Source: Burkholderia diffusa (GTDB lineage Bacteria > Pseudomonadota > Gammaproteobacteria > Burkholderiales > Burkholderiaceae). From it: 37,504 nt of DNA. Of the stretch, positions 27,031-37,504 are shown piece by piece. The position numbers were made by a program, and so were the translations under genes. Every line of letters begins with the position of its first letter. Within the stretch, counting starts at the first letter, position 1. The notes under the pieces are model-generated. The model saw only the letters and a list, made by a program, of their open reading frames with translations, searched no databases and was not told where the DNA came from. Where the stretch lies: assembly GCF_902499115.1 (NCBI RefSeq), contig NZ_CABVPN010000042.1:1-37504 (forward strand), given 5' to 3'.

Positions 27031-27089
27031 CCGAACCACGCCCGTCGCAATAAGCAATCAAATCAGTGGCGCAGCGCAGCAAAAGTCTT

Positions 27090-27095
27090 TATAAT
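27090..27095 (+). promoter_or_regulatory. Candidate -10 element of the rhlE promoter
   Basis: A perfect TATAAT lies in a locally AT-rich stretch, 294 nt ahead of the rhlE ATG and 59 nt after the ACBP stop. A -35 at 17-nt spacing (27067-27072) is poor. It is the best promoter-like site in the 359-bp gap. If real it gives rhlE a leader of about 290 nt, or drives a small RNA from the gap. Confidence 0.5.
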
Positions 27096-27101
27096 GCGGC
27101 C

Positions 27102-27389
27102 TGCGTCATCCCCGCGCTCGGCTCGCATGCCGTTCCGGCCCGACGCCTCGTAGCGTTAAGCTCCAATCCGGTTTAGAACCTGTCCCCTCCTGCTTCGACC
27201 CTCGCGGTCGTCACTTATCAGGCTGGCGGCCCCGCTCCAGAAGCGCGCCGCACCCAAAACAGCTTCTAATGCCTCATCCGCCGACTGTTCGGCGGATTGC
27301 ACCCGTTTCCCGATTTGCTCGCTGAATCCGACGACTTGGGTATGCGCGATTGGCGCCGACGTTTCACCCACTGTGTTTCAAGGATTGTT
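27102..27389 (+). promoter_or_regulatory. Long presumed 5' leader of the RNA helicase gene
   Basis: No protein gene is convincing in this stretch. It contains a perfect 9-bp hairpin with a 4-nt loop (27276-27284 with 27289-27297) and a weaker 5-bp hairpin (CGACC-CTCGC-GGTCG) near 27196-27210. An AAGGA ribosome-binding site lies just before the helicase start. RNA helicase genes in other bacteria often have long leaders used in autoregulation or cold response; applying that here is inference. Confidence 0.45.
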
Positions 27390-28931
<1,542 letters not shown>

Positions 28932-28972
28932 GCACGCCCGGGCGGCCCTGCGCCGCCCCGCCCATCCGGCAG

Positions 28973-28999
28973 ACCGGCGCACCCGCGCCGGTTTTTTTT
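28973..28999 (+). terminator. Intrinsic terminator of rhlE
   Basis: A perfect 8-bp stem (28973-28980 with 28985-28992) and 4-nt loop lead straight into a run of eight T (28992-28999), 41 nt after the stop codon. A textbook Rho-independent terminator. Confidence 0.92.
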
Positions 29000-29310
29000 C
29001 GTCCGACGCCAAATTTCACGATGCGAAAAATTTTTTTGCGTCGTAAAAAATCATGCTGCGCAGCACAACCTTACAATTGCGAGATGGGAAAAATCGTTTC
29101 TCATTGCGAAATTGAACTCACAAATCATTGATTAATAACAATTAAAAAGTTTAGTGCTTCTTGAGCCAACCTCTGTTTCGCTCCGATCGGTTTGCCTACA
29201 CTCTTATACAAGACTTCCCGGAACGGCACGCACCCTGCCCCCGTTTCGAGAACAGCACCAGTACCTTCCGATTCGACGATCTGGCAACACACCGCATCAA
29301 GGAGCTCATC
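29000..29310 (+). promoter_or_regulatory. AT-rich regulatory region upstream of aceA
   Basis: This is the most AT-rich stretch of the window and holds no gene. It contains an imperfect A/T-cored inverted repeat (about 29018-29044), a perfect 12-bp palindrome TGCTGCGCAGCA (29054-29065), and two direct copies of ATTGCGA 27 bp apart (29076-29082, 29103-29109). A possible promoter has TTGAAC at 29112-29117 and an A/T-rich -10 around 29133-29140. An AAGGAG ribosome-binding site at about 29299 serves aceA. Which protein binds is unknown. Confidence 0.5.
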
Positions 29311-30618
<1,308 letters not shown>

Positions 30619-30762
30619 CGCGCGAAAGAAAGCGTCACGCCGTTGCCCGCCCGTCACGCGACGGCGCGGCATCGGCTGCACGGGACAACAATCAGGGAGG
30701 AGACGGCAGGCGCGCGGTGACCCGTGCGACCCGCCGCGCGGCCTGCGGCCGCCAGCAACGAC

Positions 30763-30793
30763 GCGCGCCGGCTTCGTCCGGCGCGCCTTTTTT
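30763..30793 (+). terminator. Intrinsic terminator downstream of aceA
   Basis: A perfect 9-bp GC stem (30763-30771 with 30778-30786) and 6-nt loop are followed by C and six T. It lies about 145 nt after the aceA stop, so aceA has a fairly long 3' untranslated region. It separates aceA from the convergent stress-protein gene. Confidence 0.88.
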
Positions 30794-30840
30794 CAGCGGC
30801 GCTGCCGTGCCGCCGCCCGCGGCCATACACGGCGCCGCGT

Positions 30841-31275
30841 CTACCGATAGACGATCACTGGAATTTTCGTATGGGTCAGCACGCGCTGCGTTTCGCTGCC
30901 GATCAGCAGACTGCCGAGCCCGCGGCGTCCGTGCGACGCCATGAAGATCACGTCGCAGCCGCCGCGTTCGGCCGCCTCGATGATGCCGAGGTACGGCGAG
31001 GGGTGCACGCTGGTCCAGCTGTCGCAGACGACGCCAGCTGCCTTCGCGGCCGCCTGCACGTCGTCGAGGTGTGCGCGCGCCTCGCGCTCGCTGCGCGCCC
31101 GGAAATCGGCGGGCGGTTCGATGATCACTTCGGAAAACGGCGAGTACGGATACTGCGGCAGGCACGCATAGGCCGTGACCTGCGCGCCGACCGCACGCGC
31201 CAGATCGATCGCGCCGTCGATCGCCTTCTGCGACAGCTCGGAACCATCGGTTGGAACGAGGATGTGCCGGAACAT
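30841..31275 (-). CDS. Universal stress protein (UspA family)
   Basis: A 144-residue single-domain Usp protein with an alpha/beta Rossmann-like fold. The N-terminal strand and phosphate loop (FRHILVPTDGSELS) and the C-terminal nucleotide-binding stretch (MASHGRRGLGSLLIGSETQRVL) are both intact, pointing to an ATP-binding Usp. The call is at family level; the specific role is unknown. The ATG at 31275 follows AGGAGGG closely. It is convergent with aceA and shares the direction of the LysR gene upstream, from which 159 bp separate it. Confidence 0.93.
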   Translation of the reverse strand: MFRHILVPTDGSELSQKAIDGAIDLARAVGAQVTAYACLPQYPYSPFSEVIIEPPADFRARSEREARAHLDDVQAAAKAAGVVCDSWTSVHPSPYLGIIEAAERGGCDVIFMASHGRRGLGSLLIGSETQRVLTHTKIPVIVYR

Positions 31276-31434
31276 CGCGCCCTCCTGCGTCAGACGCACC
31301 GCGCGCGCCGCGAACCCATGCGGGCCGGCCCGGGCGCGTCGCGCATGCCAGTTTCGATTGTAGTGCGCGAAACCGCGCGACCGGCGCCGGCAGCGGGTTC
31401 GCCCTCATATCGGAAACGCGCGGACGGGCGCGCC

Positions 31435-32340
31435 CTACTCGCCCCAATACCCGGGCCGTTCGTAAGTATGTTTCAGGTAATCGAGAAACAGGCGCACGCG
31501 CAGCGGCAGGTGGCGGCGCTGCGGAAACACCGCGTGGATGCCGATCGGCGGCGCCGCGAACGCGTCGAGCACGCTGACGAGGCGGCCGGCCGCGATGTCG
31601 TCGCCGACCTCCCACCACGATCGCCATGCCAGGCCGTGGCCGGCAAGACACCACTCGTGCAGCACCGCGCCGTCCGAGCATTCCATCGTACCGTTCACGC
31701 GGATCGACACGACCTTGTCGTCCTCCTGGAACACCCAGCCGCGTTGCTGGTTGGCGTTCGCGGCCAGCGCGAGGCAGTTGTGGCGCGCGAGTTCCGCGAG
31801 CGTGGCCGGCGTGCCGCGTCGCGCGAGATACGCGGGGGACGCGACGCACACGCGCCGGTTCTCGCCGAGCTTCAGCGACACCAGCGACGAATCGGGCAAC
31901 TCGCCGAGCCGCACCGCGCAATCGAACCCTTCGTTGACGAGATCGACCATCCGGTCGGAGAGGTCGAGCGTGACCGACACGTCCGGATGCGCGCCACTGA
32001 ATTCGGGCACGAGCGGCGCGACGTGGCGGCGGCCGAAACCGGCCGGCGCGGAAATGCGCAGGTGGCCGCTCGCCTTCACGCCGCCAGCGGACACGCTCGC
32101 CTCCGCGTTCTGCATGTCGTTGATGATCCGCTGGCAATCCTCGAGGAAGGCCGACCCCTCGAAGGTCAGTGTGAGCTTGCGGGTCGTGCGCACCAGCAGC
32201 TTGACGCCGAGCCGCTCCTCGAGCGCGTCGAGGCGGCGGCCGATGATCGCCGGTGCGACGCCTTCCGCATGCGCCGCCGCCGACAGGCTGCCCTTCGCCG
32301 CGACCGCGGCGAACGTTTCGATCTGTTTGAACCGGTCCAT
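31435..32340 (-). CDS. LysR-family transcriptional regulator
   Basis: A 301-residue LysR regulator. The N-terminal winged helix-turn-helix (about residues 1-60, FAAVAAKGSLSAAAHAEGVAPAIIGRRLDALEERLGVKLL) is followed by a linker helix and the periplasmic-binding-like effector domain (about 90-300). It belongs to the CrgA/DmlR-like subgroup by the HLRISAPAGFGRRHVAPLVPEF pattern. It is divergently transcribed from the haloacid dehalogenase gene across 153 bp, the classic arrangement for a LysR protein and its target. The inducer is not predictable. Confidence 0.92.
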   Translation of the reverse strand: MDRFKQIETFAAVAAKGSLSAAAHAEGVAPAIIGRRLDALEERLGVKLLVRTTRKLTLTFEGSAFLEDCQRIINDMQNAEASVSAGGVKASGHLRISAPAGFGRRHVAPLVPEFSGAHPDVSVTLDLSDRMVDLVNEGFDCAVRLGELPDSSLVSLKLGENRRVCVASPAYLARRGTPATLAELARHNCLALAANANQQRGWVFQEDDKVVSIRVNGTMECSDGAVLHEWCLAGHGLAWRSWWEVGDDIAAGRLVSVLDAFAAPPIGIHAVFPQRRHLPLRVRLFLDYLKHTYERPGYWGE

Positions 32341-32375
32341 GACTCGCCAGGGTGGTGCTCCCGCCCTTCAAATAG

Positions 32376-32389
32376 CTTGAGCGGTCAAG
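32376..32389. promoter_or_regulatory. Candidate LysR operator
   Basis: CTTGA-GCGG-TCAAG is a perfect interrupted inverted repeat in the LysR / haloacid dehalogenase intergenic region, 36 bp ahead of the regulator start. LysR proteins often bind such dyads near their own promoters. Assignment is by position and symmetry only. Confidence 0.4.
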
Positions 32390-32455
32390 ATTATGTATAT
32401 GAAAGTAAAAGATCAAGTGATGATTAGCGTCTTTTTTAGCATCTGCCATCACGAA

Positions 32456-32461
32456 TAGAAT
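32456..32461 (+). promoter_or_regulatory. Candidate -10 of the haloacid dehalogenase promoter
   Basis: TAGAAT with a T-rich hexamer (TTTTTA, 32433-32438) at 17-nt spacing lies 32 nt before the ATG in an AT-rich stretch. The -35 match is poor, which would suit an activator-dependent promoter. Confidence 0.35.
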
Positions 32462-32493
32462 CGACCCGACCTCTGAAACTGGAGCGCAAGGCT

Positions 32494-33255
32494 ATGTCGG
32501 CCACAACGACACTCTCCTCTCCCGACGCAATCCTCTTCGACGCATTCGGTACGTTGTTCGACGTGCATGCGGTCGTGGCCGCGGCAGAGCAGATGTTTCC
32601 CGGTCACGGGGAGCGGTTGTCGCAGCTGTGGCGACGCAAGCAAATCGAATATTCGCAGTTGCGCACGCTCGCCGATCCGTCCGGCGCCCGCTATCGCCCG
32701 TTCCGCGACATCACGCTCGACGCGCTGCGGTTCGCCGCGCGCGTGCTCGGCCTCGCGCTGAACAGCGCGGCCGAGAAGCGGCTGATGGACGAATACGCGT
32801 GCCTGTCCACCTATCCCGACACGGTGCCCGCGCTGCGCAAGCTGCGCGCGCTCGAACCGCGCCCGCCGCTCGCGATCCTGTCGAACGGCAACCCGGAGAT
32901 GCTCGACATCGCGATCAAGAGCGCCGGCATGACCGGCCTGTTCGATCGCGTGCTGTCGGCCGACACGGTGCGCGCGTACAAGCCGAGCCCGGTCGCGTAT
33001 GCGCTTGGCACCGCCGCGTTCGGCGCGAATCCGCGCGACATCGTGTTCGTGTCGTCGAACGCCTGGGACGTCGCGGGGGCCGGCTGGTTCGGCTACACGA
33101 CGTTCTGGCTCAACCGCACGGGCGCGCCCGCCGAGGAACTCGGCGTACCGCCCGACGGCACCGGCAGCGGCATGGCCGACCTGCTCGCATTCCTCGCCAC
33201 CCCGGCTCCGTCCGGCAGACCCGCGAACCGCGCGCGCCCCGGCCCGGGCGCATGA
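32494..33255 (+). CDS. (S)-2-haloacid dehalogenase, type II (HAD superfamily)
   Basis: A 253-residue HAD-superfamily hydrolase matching type II haloacid dehalogenases, which hydrolyse L-2-haloacids to D-2-hydroxyacids. Motif I FDAFGTLFD carries the nucleophile Asp16; ILSNGNPEML is motif II; AYKPSP gives the motif III lysine; VSSNAWDVAGA is the type II motif with the characteristic Ser-Asn and Asp. The cap domain lies between about 20 and 100. The last 20 residues are a Pro/Arg tail. True substrates could be other small acids. It is divergent from a LysR gene and ends 67 nt ahead of malate synthase, so the two may share a transcript. Confidence 0.9.
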   Translation: MSATTTLSSPDAILFDAFGTLFDVHAVVAAAEQMFPGHGERLSQLWRRKQIEYSQLRTLADPSGARYRPFRDITLDALRFAARVLGLALNSAAEKRLMDEYACLSTYPDTVPALRKLRALEPRPPLAILSNGNPEMLDIAIKSAGMTGLFDRVLSADTVRAYKPSPVAYALGTAAFGANPRDIVFVSSNAWDVAGAGWFGYTTFWLNRTGAPAEELGVPPDGTGSGMADLLAFLATPAPSGRPANRARPGPGA

Positions 33256-33322
33256 CGTTCGCGGCGCTGCCGCCTTCCCCCTTCACCGAAACCGCAACTG
33301 ACCGACCAAGGAGATGAGACTC

Positions 33323-34915
<1,593 letters not shown>

Positions 34916-34984
34916 CGACGCGGACCGGGTCGACCTGCTCGCCCCGACCTGCCCGCCGCCGGTCGCGCGCGACGCGGCGGCATG

Positions 34985-35013
34985 AAAAAAGCGCCCTGCG
35001 GGGCGCTTTTTAT
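34985..35013. terminator. Bidirectional terminator between aceB and the GGCT-like gene
   Basis: An 11-bp stem (34986-34996 with 35001-35011) with loop TGCG has an A-run on the left and a T-run on the right. It is therefore an intrinsic terminator on both strands, fitting its place between two convergent genes. Confidence 0.93.
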
Positions 35014-35045
35014 TTTTGCCGTGCAGCCGTTCGCCGCGCGGACGC

Positions 35046-35459
35046 TCAGGCGGCTTCCCGCTCGCGCCGGTGCTGAACCCAGTCGCCCGACGCAATGCGC
35101 GGTCGGTCGGCTGCCGCATGCGCGGCGACCGGATAGTAGACGCACGCATACGCACGGCCGCCGAGCTCGACGATCACCGGCTCCTGCCGGAACAGCGTGT
35201 CGACGCCCGGATAGACGCGCTCGATCTCGTCGAGCACGGGCACCAGTTGTTCGTCGATCTCGTAGACGTCGCCCCATACGAGCGACTGGCCGGCCGGCCC
35301 GGCGACCATGCCCGGATACGGGCCGAAATCGTACAGTTCGCCCGGCAGCGCGGCCGCACCGAGCAGCGTCGGCGCGGCGATCCCGTGCCGCGCGGCCGCA
35401 TGGCCGATGTCATTGGCCTCTCCCGCTCTCAACGTGCCGTAGACGAATACGTAGCGCAT
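35046..35459 (-). CDS. Gamma-glutamylcyclotransferase-like protein
   Basis: A 137-residue protein of the GGCT/AIG2 fold. The N-terminal YVFVYGTLRAGEAN carries the YGTLR motif that binds the gamma-glutamyl moiety. The conserved acidic residue is in VLDEIERVYPG near residue 83, and YACVYY closes the fold. Members act on gamma-glutamyl compounds or glutathione-derived peptides and release 5-oxoproline; the substrate here is not known. The ATG at 35459 has GAGGAG upstream; the frame is open for 69 more codons upstream in GC-rich DNA, but this lacks any conserved sequence. It is convergent with aceB and divergent from the AraC gene. Confidence 0.88.
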   Translation of the reverse strand: MRYVFVYGTLRAGEANDIGHAAARHGIAAPTLLGAAALPGELYDFGPYPGMVAGPAGQSLVWGDVYEIDEQLVPVLDEIERVYPGVDTLFRQEPVIVELGGRAYACVYYPVAAHAAADRPRIASGDWVQHRREREAA

Positions 35460-35667
35460 TGTGGTTCTCCTCTTCGATTCAGATGTTGCGGTGCCGGGCC
35501 GTCGCGGCCGCGCTGCGGGCGCCGGCGTCGCCGGGGCGCCGCTCGCGCGAGGACGCGCCCGCATCGATAGACCGCGCCGGCGGCCCGATGGTTCTTTTCG
35601 GCACGACGCGGCGCGCTGGCCCGGCACCCGGATCGCGTCGGCCGGAACGCGTGCGGCCCCATACAAA

Positions 35668-35679
35668 GTTCATTTGAAC
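35668..35679. promoter_or_regulatory. Small inverted repeat in the GGCT / AraC intergenic region
   Basis: The 308-bp gap 35460-35767 holds no gene I can support. Within it GTTCA-TT-TGAAC is a perfect short dyad, 89 bp before the AraC-type regulator, in an AT-rich island; a weak -10 (TAAAAT, 35729-35734) follows. It might be an operator for the regulator. The rest of the gap is GC-rich with nothing recognisable. Confidence 0.3.
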
Positions 35680-35767
35680 GGTGCATTATCGGCCGAAAAA
35701 CCGCCGCATGCGCCTGCGCGGCGCCTTCTAAAATAACGGCATCGCCGCCGAGCCGACCGAATCGTCC

Positions 35768-36646
35768 ATGAATCCGCCTGCCCAAGCCGACGCATCGAAT
35801 CCCTACGACGTCATCGACATCCCGCCCGAGTTCGCGCCGACCCGCGTCCACCCGATGCGCGTACGGGCGCGGCAGGTGGATGCCGGCCGCCGGATCCCGC
35901 TGCACACGCACGCGTGGGCGCAACTTGCGTATGCGTCGCGCGGCGTGCTGCGCGTCGCGACGACCGGGACGACCTGGATGGTGCCGCCTTCCCGAGCGAT
36001 CTGGGTGCCGCCGCACGTCACGCACGAGGTCGTGATCGTCGAGGAAGCGTACTTGCGCACGCTGTATATCGACGAGTCGGTCGTGCCGGACGGGCTCGAC
36101 GCATGCCGGGTCGTCGAAGTGACCGGCCTGCTGCGCGAACTGATCGTCGCACTCGACGCGCGCGACCTGAGCAGCGAACGCGAACGGCTGCTGTGCGGGC
36201 TCGTGCTCGACGAACTGAGCCGCGCCGAACCGCTGCCGCTCGCGGTGCCGATGCCCGACGAGAAGCGGCTGCGCCTGCTGTGCGAGTCGGTGCTCGCGCA
36301 ACCCGCGCACGCGGAATCGCTCGAACACTGGGCGGGTGAGGTCGGCGCAAGCACACGCACGATTTCGCGGCTGTTCAAGCAGGAACTGGGCGTGAGTTTT
36401 TCGCAGTGGCGGCAGCAGGCGCTGCTCGCGCGCGCGATTCCACTGTTGAACCAGGGGCGTCCTCTGTCACATATCGCGCGTGAGCTCGGCTACCAGAGCC
36501 AGAGCGCGTTTTCGGCGATGTTCCGGCGCGCGTTCGGCGAAAGCCCGCGCGCATTCATGCTGCGCGGCTATGAGCATCGCGGCTCGGAAGACGGCATCGC
36601 CACCGACGACATCCCCGACGACGACGCGATCGGCACTGCACGCTGA
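35768..36646 (+). CDS. AraC-family transcriptional regulator with cupin domain
   Basis: A 292-residue regulator. The N-terminal half is a cupin-type sensor (HTHAWAQLAYASRGVLRV, then MVPPSRAIWVPPHVTHEV, about 45-90). The C-terminal part has the two AraC helix-turn-helix units, SLEHWAGEVGASTRTISRLF (about 185-205) and PLSHIARELGYQSQSAFSAMF with the family signature through AFGESPRAF. The arrangement resembles the YeaM/NimR type, whose members often control a neighbouring exporter, but none is next to it here. The tail (last 25 residues) is acidic. It is convergent with the GNAT gene, leaving 39 bp. Confidence 0.9.
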   Translation: MNPPAQADASNPYDVIDIPPEFAPTRVHPMRVRARQVDAGRRIPLHTHAWAQLAYASRGVLRVATTGTTWMVPPSRAIWVPPHVTHEVVIVEEAYLRTLYIDESVVPDGLDACRVVEVTGLLRELIVALDARDLSSERERLLCGLVLDELSRAEPLPLAVPMPDEKRLRLLCESVLAQPAHAESLEHWAGEVGASTRTISRLFKQELGVSFSQWRQQALLARAIPLLNQGRPLSHIARELGYQSQSAFSAMFRRAFGESPRAFMLRGYEHRGSEDGIATDDIPDDDAIGTAR

Positions 36647-36685
36647 CCGTCGCCAGGTTGCCTCCGGCCTTGTGCCGTTGCGCAT

Positions 36686-37150
36686 TCAGACTGCGCGCAC
36701 CATATGACGGATCGATCCGATCTGCGCCAGCCTGGGCCCGGTGACGCGGTACCCCATGCGCTGGTAGAGTTTCGCGGCCGGATTGTCGACGAACACGCGC
36801 AACTGCAGTTCGTGCAGCCCGCGGGCGCGCGCCCAACGATGCGACATGTCGAGCATGTAGGTGCCTGCACCCTGCCCGCGATGGCCGGCTGCGATCTGCA
36901 CGTCGCGGATGTGCAGCGAATCGCCCTCCTCGGTCATGCGCAGCACGCCGATGCGTTGACCGTCGGCTTCCAGGATGAAGTTTTCGGATTCGCGCCAGCT
37001 CGCATAGAACAGATCGCTGCGCCAGACGAGGCCATGGCGCTTGTAATAGCCGCCCATGTTGCCGTGCGTGAGCGCCTCGGCAAAGGGAAAATCGCCAGGC
37101 TCCGCTGGCCGGAGCTGATACAGCAATCGCAGGTCGGTCGGATCGAGCAT
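36686..37150 (-). CDS. GNAT-family N-acetyltransferase
   Basis: A 154-residue acetyltransferase of the GNAT fold. The acetyl-CoA-binding motif A is VQIAAGHRGQGAGTYMLDMS (about 85-104, with the R-G-Q-G-A-G loop), and motif B is LQLRVFVDNPAAKLYQRMGYRVTG. The acceptor substrate is unknown. The start at 37150 (MLDPTDLRLLYQLRPAEPGD) is chosen by fold length; it lacks a clear ribosome-binding site, and a longer frame upstream runs through the hairpin-rich region and is not credible. Confidence 0.85.
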   Translation of the reverse strand: MLDPTDLRLLYQLRPAEPGDFPFAEALTHGNMGGYYKRHGLVWRSDLFYASWRESENFILEADGQRIGVLRMTEEGDSLHIRDVQIAAGHRGQGAGTYMLDMSHRWARARGLHELQLRVFVDNPAAKLYQRMGYRVTGPRLAQIGSIRHMVRAV

Positions 37151-37244
37151 CGCGCGGGGGTCAAGTACGCATCCCGCCACGATAGCGCAGTCGCGGGCGG
37201 ATGCAATCGCGAATTTCTCGTAGCGACGCGCGGATCGGCGATGC

Positions 37245-37281
37245 AAATGAAAAAGCCCGCGCGAGGCGGGCTTTTTCATTT
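37245..37281 (-). terminator. Terminator hairpin, copy 1
   Basis: A perfect 16-bp stem (37245-37260 with 37266-37281) and 5-nt loop; A- and T-tracts within the stem make it an intrinsic terminator on either strand. It duplicates the terminator of the tRNA-Asp gene and lies ahead of the GNAT gene, so it may insulate that gene from tRNA read-through. Confidence 0.85.
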
Positions 37282-37283
37282 TC

Positions 37284-37304
37284 TGGCAGAGCGGACGGGA
37301 CTCG
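37284..37304 (-). pseudogene. Truncated 3' end of a tRNA-Asp gene
   Basis: On the minus strand this 21-nt piece reads CGAGTCCCGTCCGCTCTGCCA, identical to the 3' end of the tRNA-Asp at 37467 except for one base in the acceptor stem. The rest of the tRNA (T-loop start, anticodon, D arm) is absent, so it is a relic, not a functional tRNA. Confidence 0.8.
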
Positions 37305-37323
37305 CCTACATCCCGCAGGCCGC

Positions 37324-37413
37324 GGCTGCGCGTGCACGCGCAGCCCTTCGAGTCCCGCCGGAAGCCGCGCAGGCGGCTTCCTCCACTCCGCAATCACGCG
37401 CCCGCAAGCGGGC
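37324..37413. repeat. Cluster of three perfect hairpins between the repeat copies
   Basis: Within 90 bp there are a 22-bp perfect palindrome (37324-37345), a 9-bp stem with 4-nt loop (37360-37368 with 37373-37381), and a 6-bp stem with 2-nt loop (37400-37405 with 37408-37413). The whole gap from the GNAT start (37151) to the tRNA (37466) has no other gene. Function unknown. Confidence 0.7.
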
Positions 37414-37425
37414 ACGAACGGAAAC

Positions 37426-37487
37426 GCAAATGAAAAAGCCCGCACGAGGCGGGCTTTTTCATTTTCTGGCGGAGCGGACGGGACTCG
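37426..37487. repeat. Direct repeat copy 2 (tRNA-Asp 3' end plus terminator)
   Basis: The copy attached to the apparently intact tRNA-Asp gene. It matches 37243-37304 at 60 of 62 positions, including the whole terminator and the last 21 bases of the tRNA. Confidence 0.9.
37428..37464 (-). terminator. Terminator of tRNA-Asp
   Basis: A perfect 16-bp stem (37428-37443 with 37449-37464) and 5-nt loop, starting 2 nt after the CCA end of the tRNA on the minus strand. Its A/T tracts make it an efficient intrinsic terminator. Confidence 0.88.
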
Positions 37488-37504
37488 AACCCGCGACCCC
37501 CGGC
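37467..37504 (-). tRNA. tRNA-Asp (GTC), 3' part, runs off the window end
   Basis: Read on the minus strand, the last 38 nt give the 3' side of the anticodon stem (GCCGG), a GGGTC variable loop, a full T arm (GCGGG-TTCGAGT-CCCGT), the acceptor strand CCGCTCC, discriminator G and an encoded CCA. This matches the 3' half of proteobacterial tRNA-Asp almost base for base. The anticodon itself lies beyond position 37504, so identity is inferred from the body sequence. Confidence 0.88.

Larger units (their letters stand above)
37243..37304. repeat. Direct repeat copy 1 (tRNA-Asp 3' fragment plus terminator)
   Basis: A 62-bp segment repeated at 37426-37487 with only two mismatches. It comprises a terminator hairpin and, on the minus strand, the last 21 bases of a tRNA-Asp gene. 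The match stops abruptly where the intact tRNA continues into its T loop. Confidence 0.9.

Noticed and set aside
29161..29310. A 50-residue N-terminal extension of isocitrate lyase
   Set aside because: The frame is open, but the extension has no family match and a good AAGGAG site precedes the ATG at 29311.
30692..32452. A 586-codon minus-strand frame across the stress protein and LysR genes
   Set aside because: It overlaps two well-supported genes in another frame and its translation is low-complexity Arg/Ala sequence.

Overview
This window is high-GC, gene-dense chromosomal DNA from a betaproteobacterium, most probably a Burkholderia of the cepacia-complex type on its main chromosome. The basis is protein character and gene order: smc-zipA-ligA-def, dapC-dapD-arsC-like-dapE-prmB, alr-radA, tsaB-rimI-uracil-DNA glycosylase, and aceA with aceB in one neighbourhood. 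The species cannot be fixed from the sequence alone. Almost all of it is core metabolism and information processing. I see no prophage, insertion sequence, CRISPR array, secretion system or toxin cluster, and no broken protein gene.

Layout. (1) 1-7801, minus strand: smc, zipA, ligA and def, a chromosome-segregation / division / replication unit ending in a peptide deformylase and a strong terminator. An EamA-type exporter (7941-8882, minus) lies upstream. (2) 9040-13660, plus strand: the succinylase branch of lysine/diaminopimelate synthesis (dapC, dapD, a small ArsC-family protein, dapE) followed by the ribosomal-protein methyltransferase prmB. An intrinsic terminator splits dapCD-arsC from dapE-prmB. 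(3) 13774-18339: cardiolipin synthase, a Cys-type glutathione peroxidase, an ABC-F ATPase and a small DUF2866-type protein. (4) 18489-20947, minus: alr-radA. (5) 21166-23341, plus: lysophospholipid transporter lplT and thiD. (6) 23360-26604, minus: a tightly overlapping unit tsaB-rimI-uracil-DNA glycosylase-DUF1853. (7) 26761-28931, plus: an acyl-CoA-binding protein and an RhlE-type RNA helicase with a probable leader of about 290 nt. (8) 29311-34915: the glyoxylate bypass. Isocitrate lyase and malate synthase are separated by a universal stress protein, a LysR regulator and a type II haloacid dehalogenase. (9) 35046-37504: a gamma-glutamylcyclotransferase-like protein, an AraC regulator, a GNAT acetyltransferase, and the 3' part of a tRNA-Asp gene running off the window end.

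The genes serve cell growth as a whole: chromosome maintenance (smc, ligA, radA, UDG), envelope building (dap genes, alr, cls, lplT, zipA), translation and RNA quality (def, prmB, tsaB, rimI, ABC-F, rhlE, tRNA-Asp), and C2-carbon metabolism (aceA, aceB, haloacid dehalogenase).

The points most worth a second look are the duplicated tRNA-Asp 3' end plus terminator with hairpins between the copies; DUF1853, with a PD-(D/E)XK-like residue pattern, coupled to a family-4 uracil-DNA glycosylase; the long rhlE leader; and a haloacid dehalogenase placed directly ahead of malate synthase. No clearly new multi-gene system is visible.
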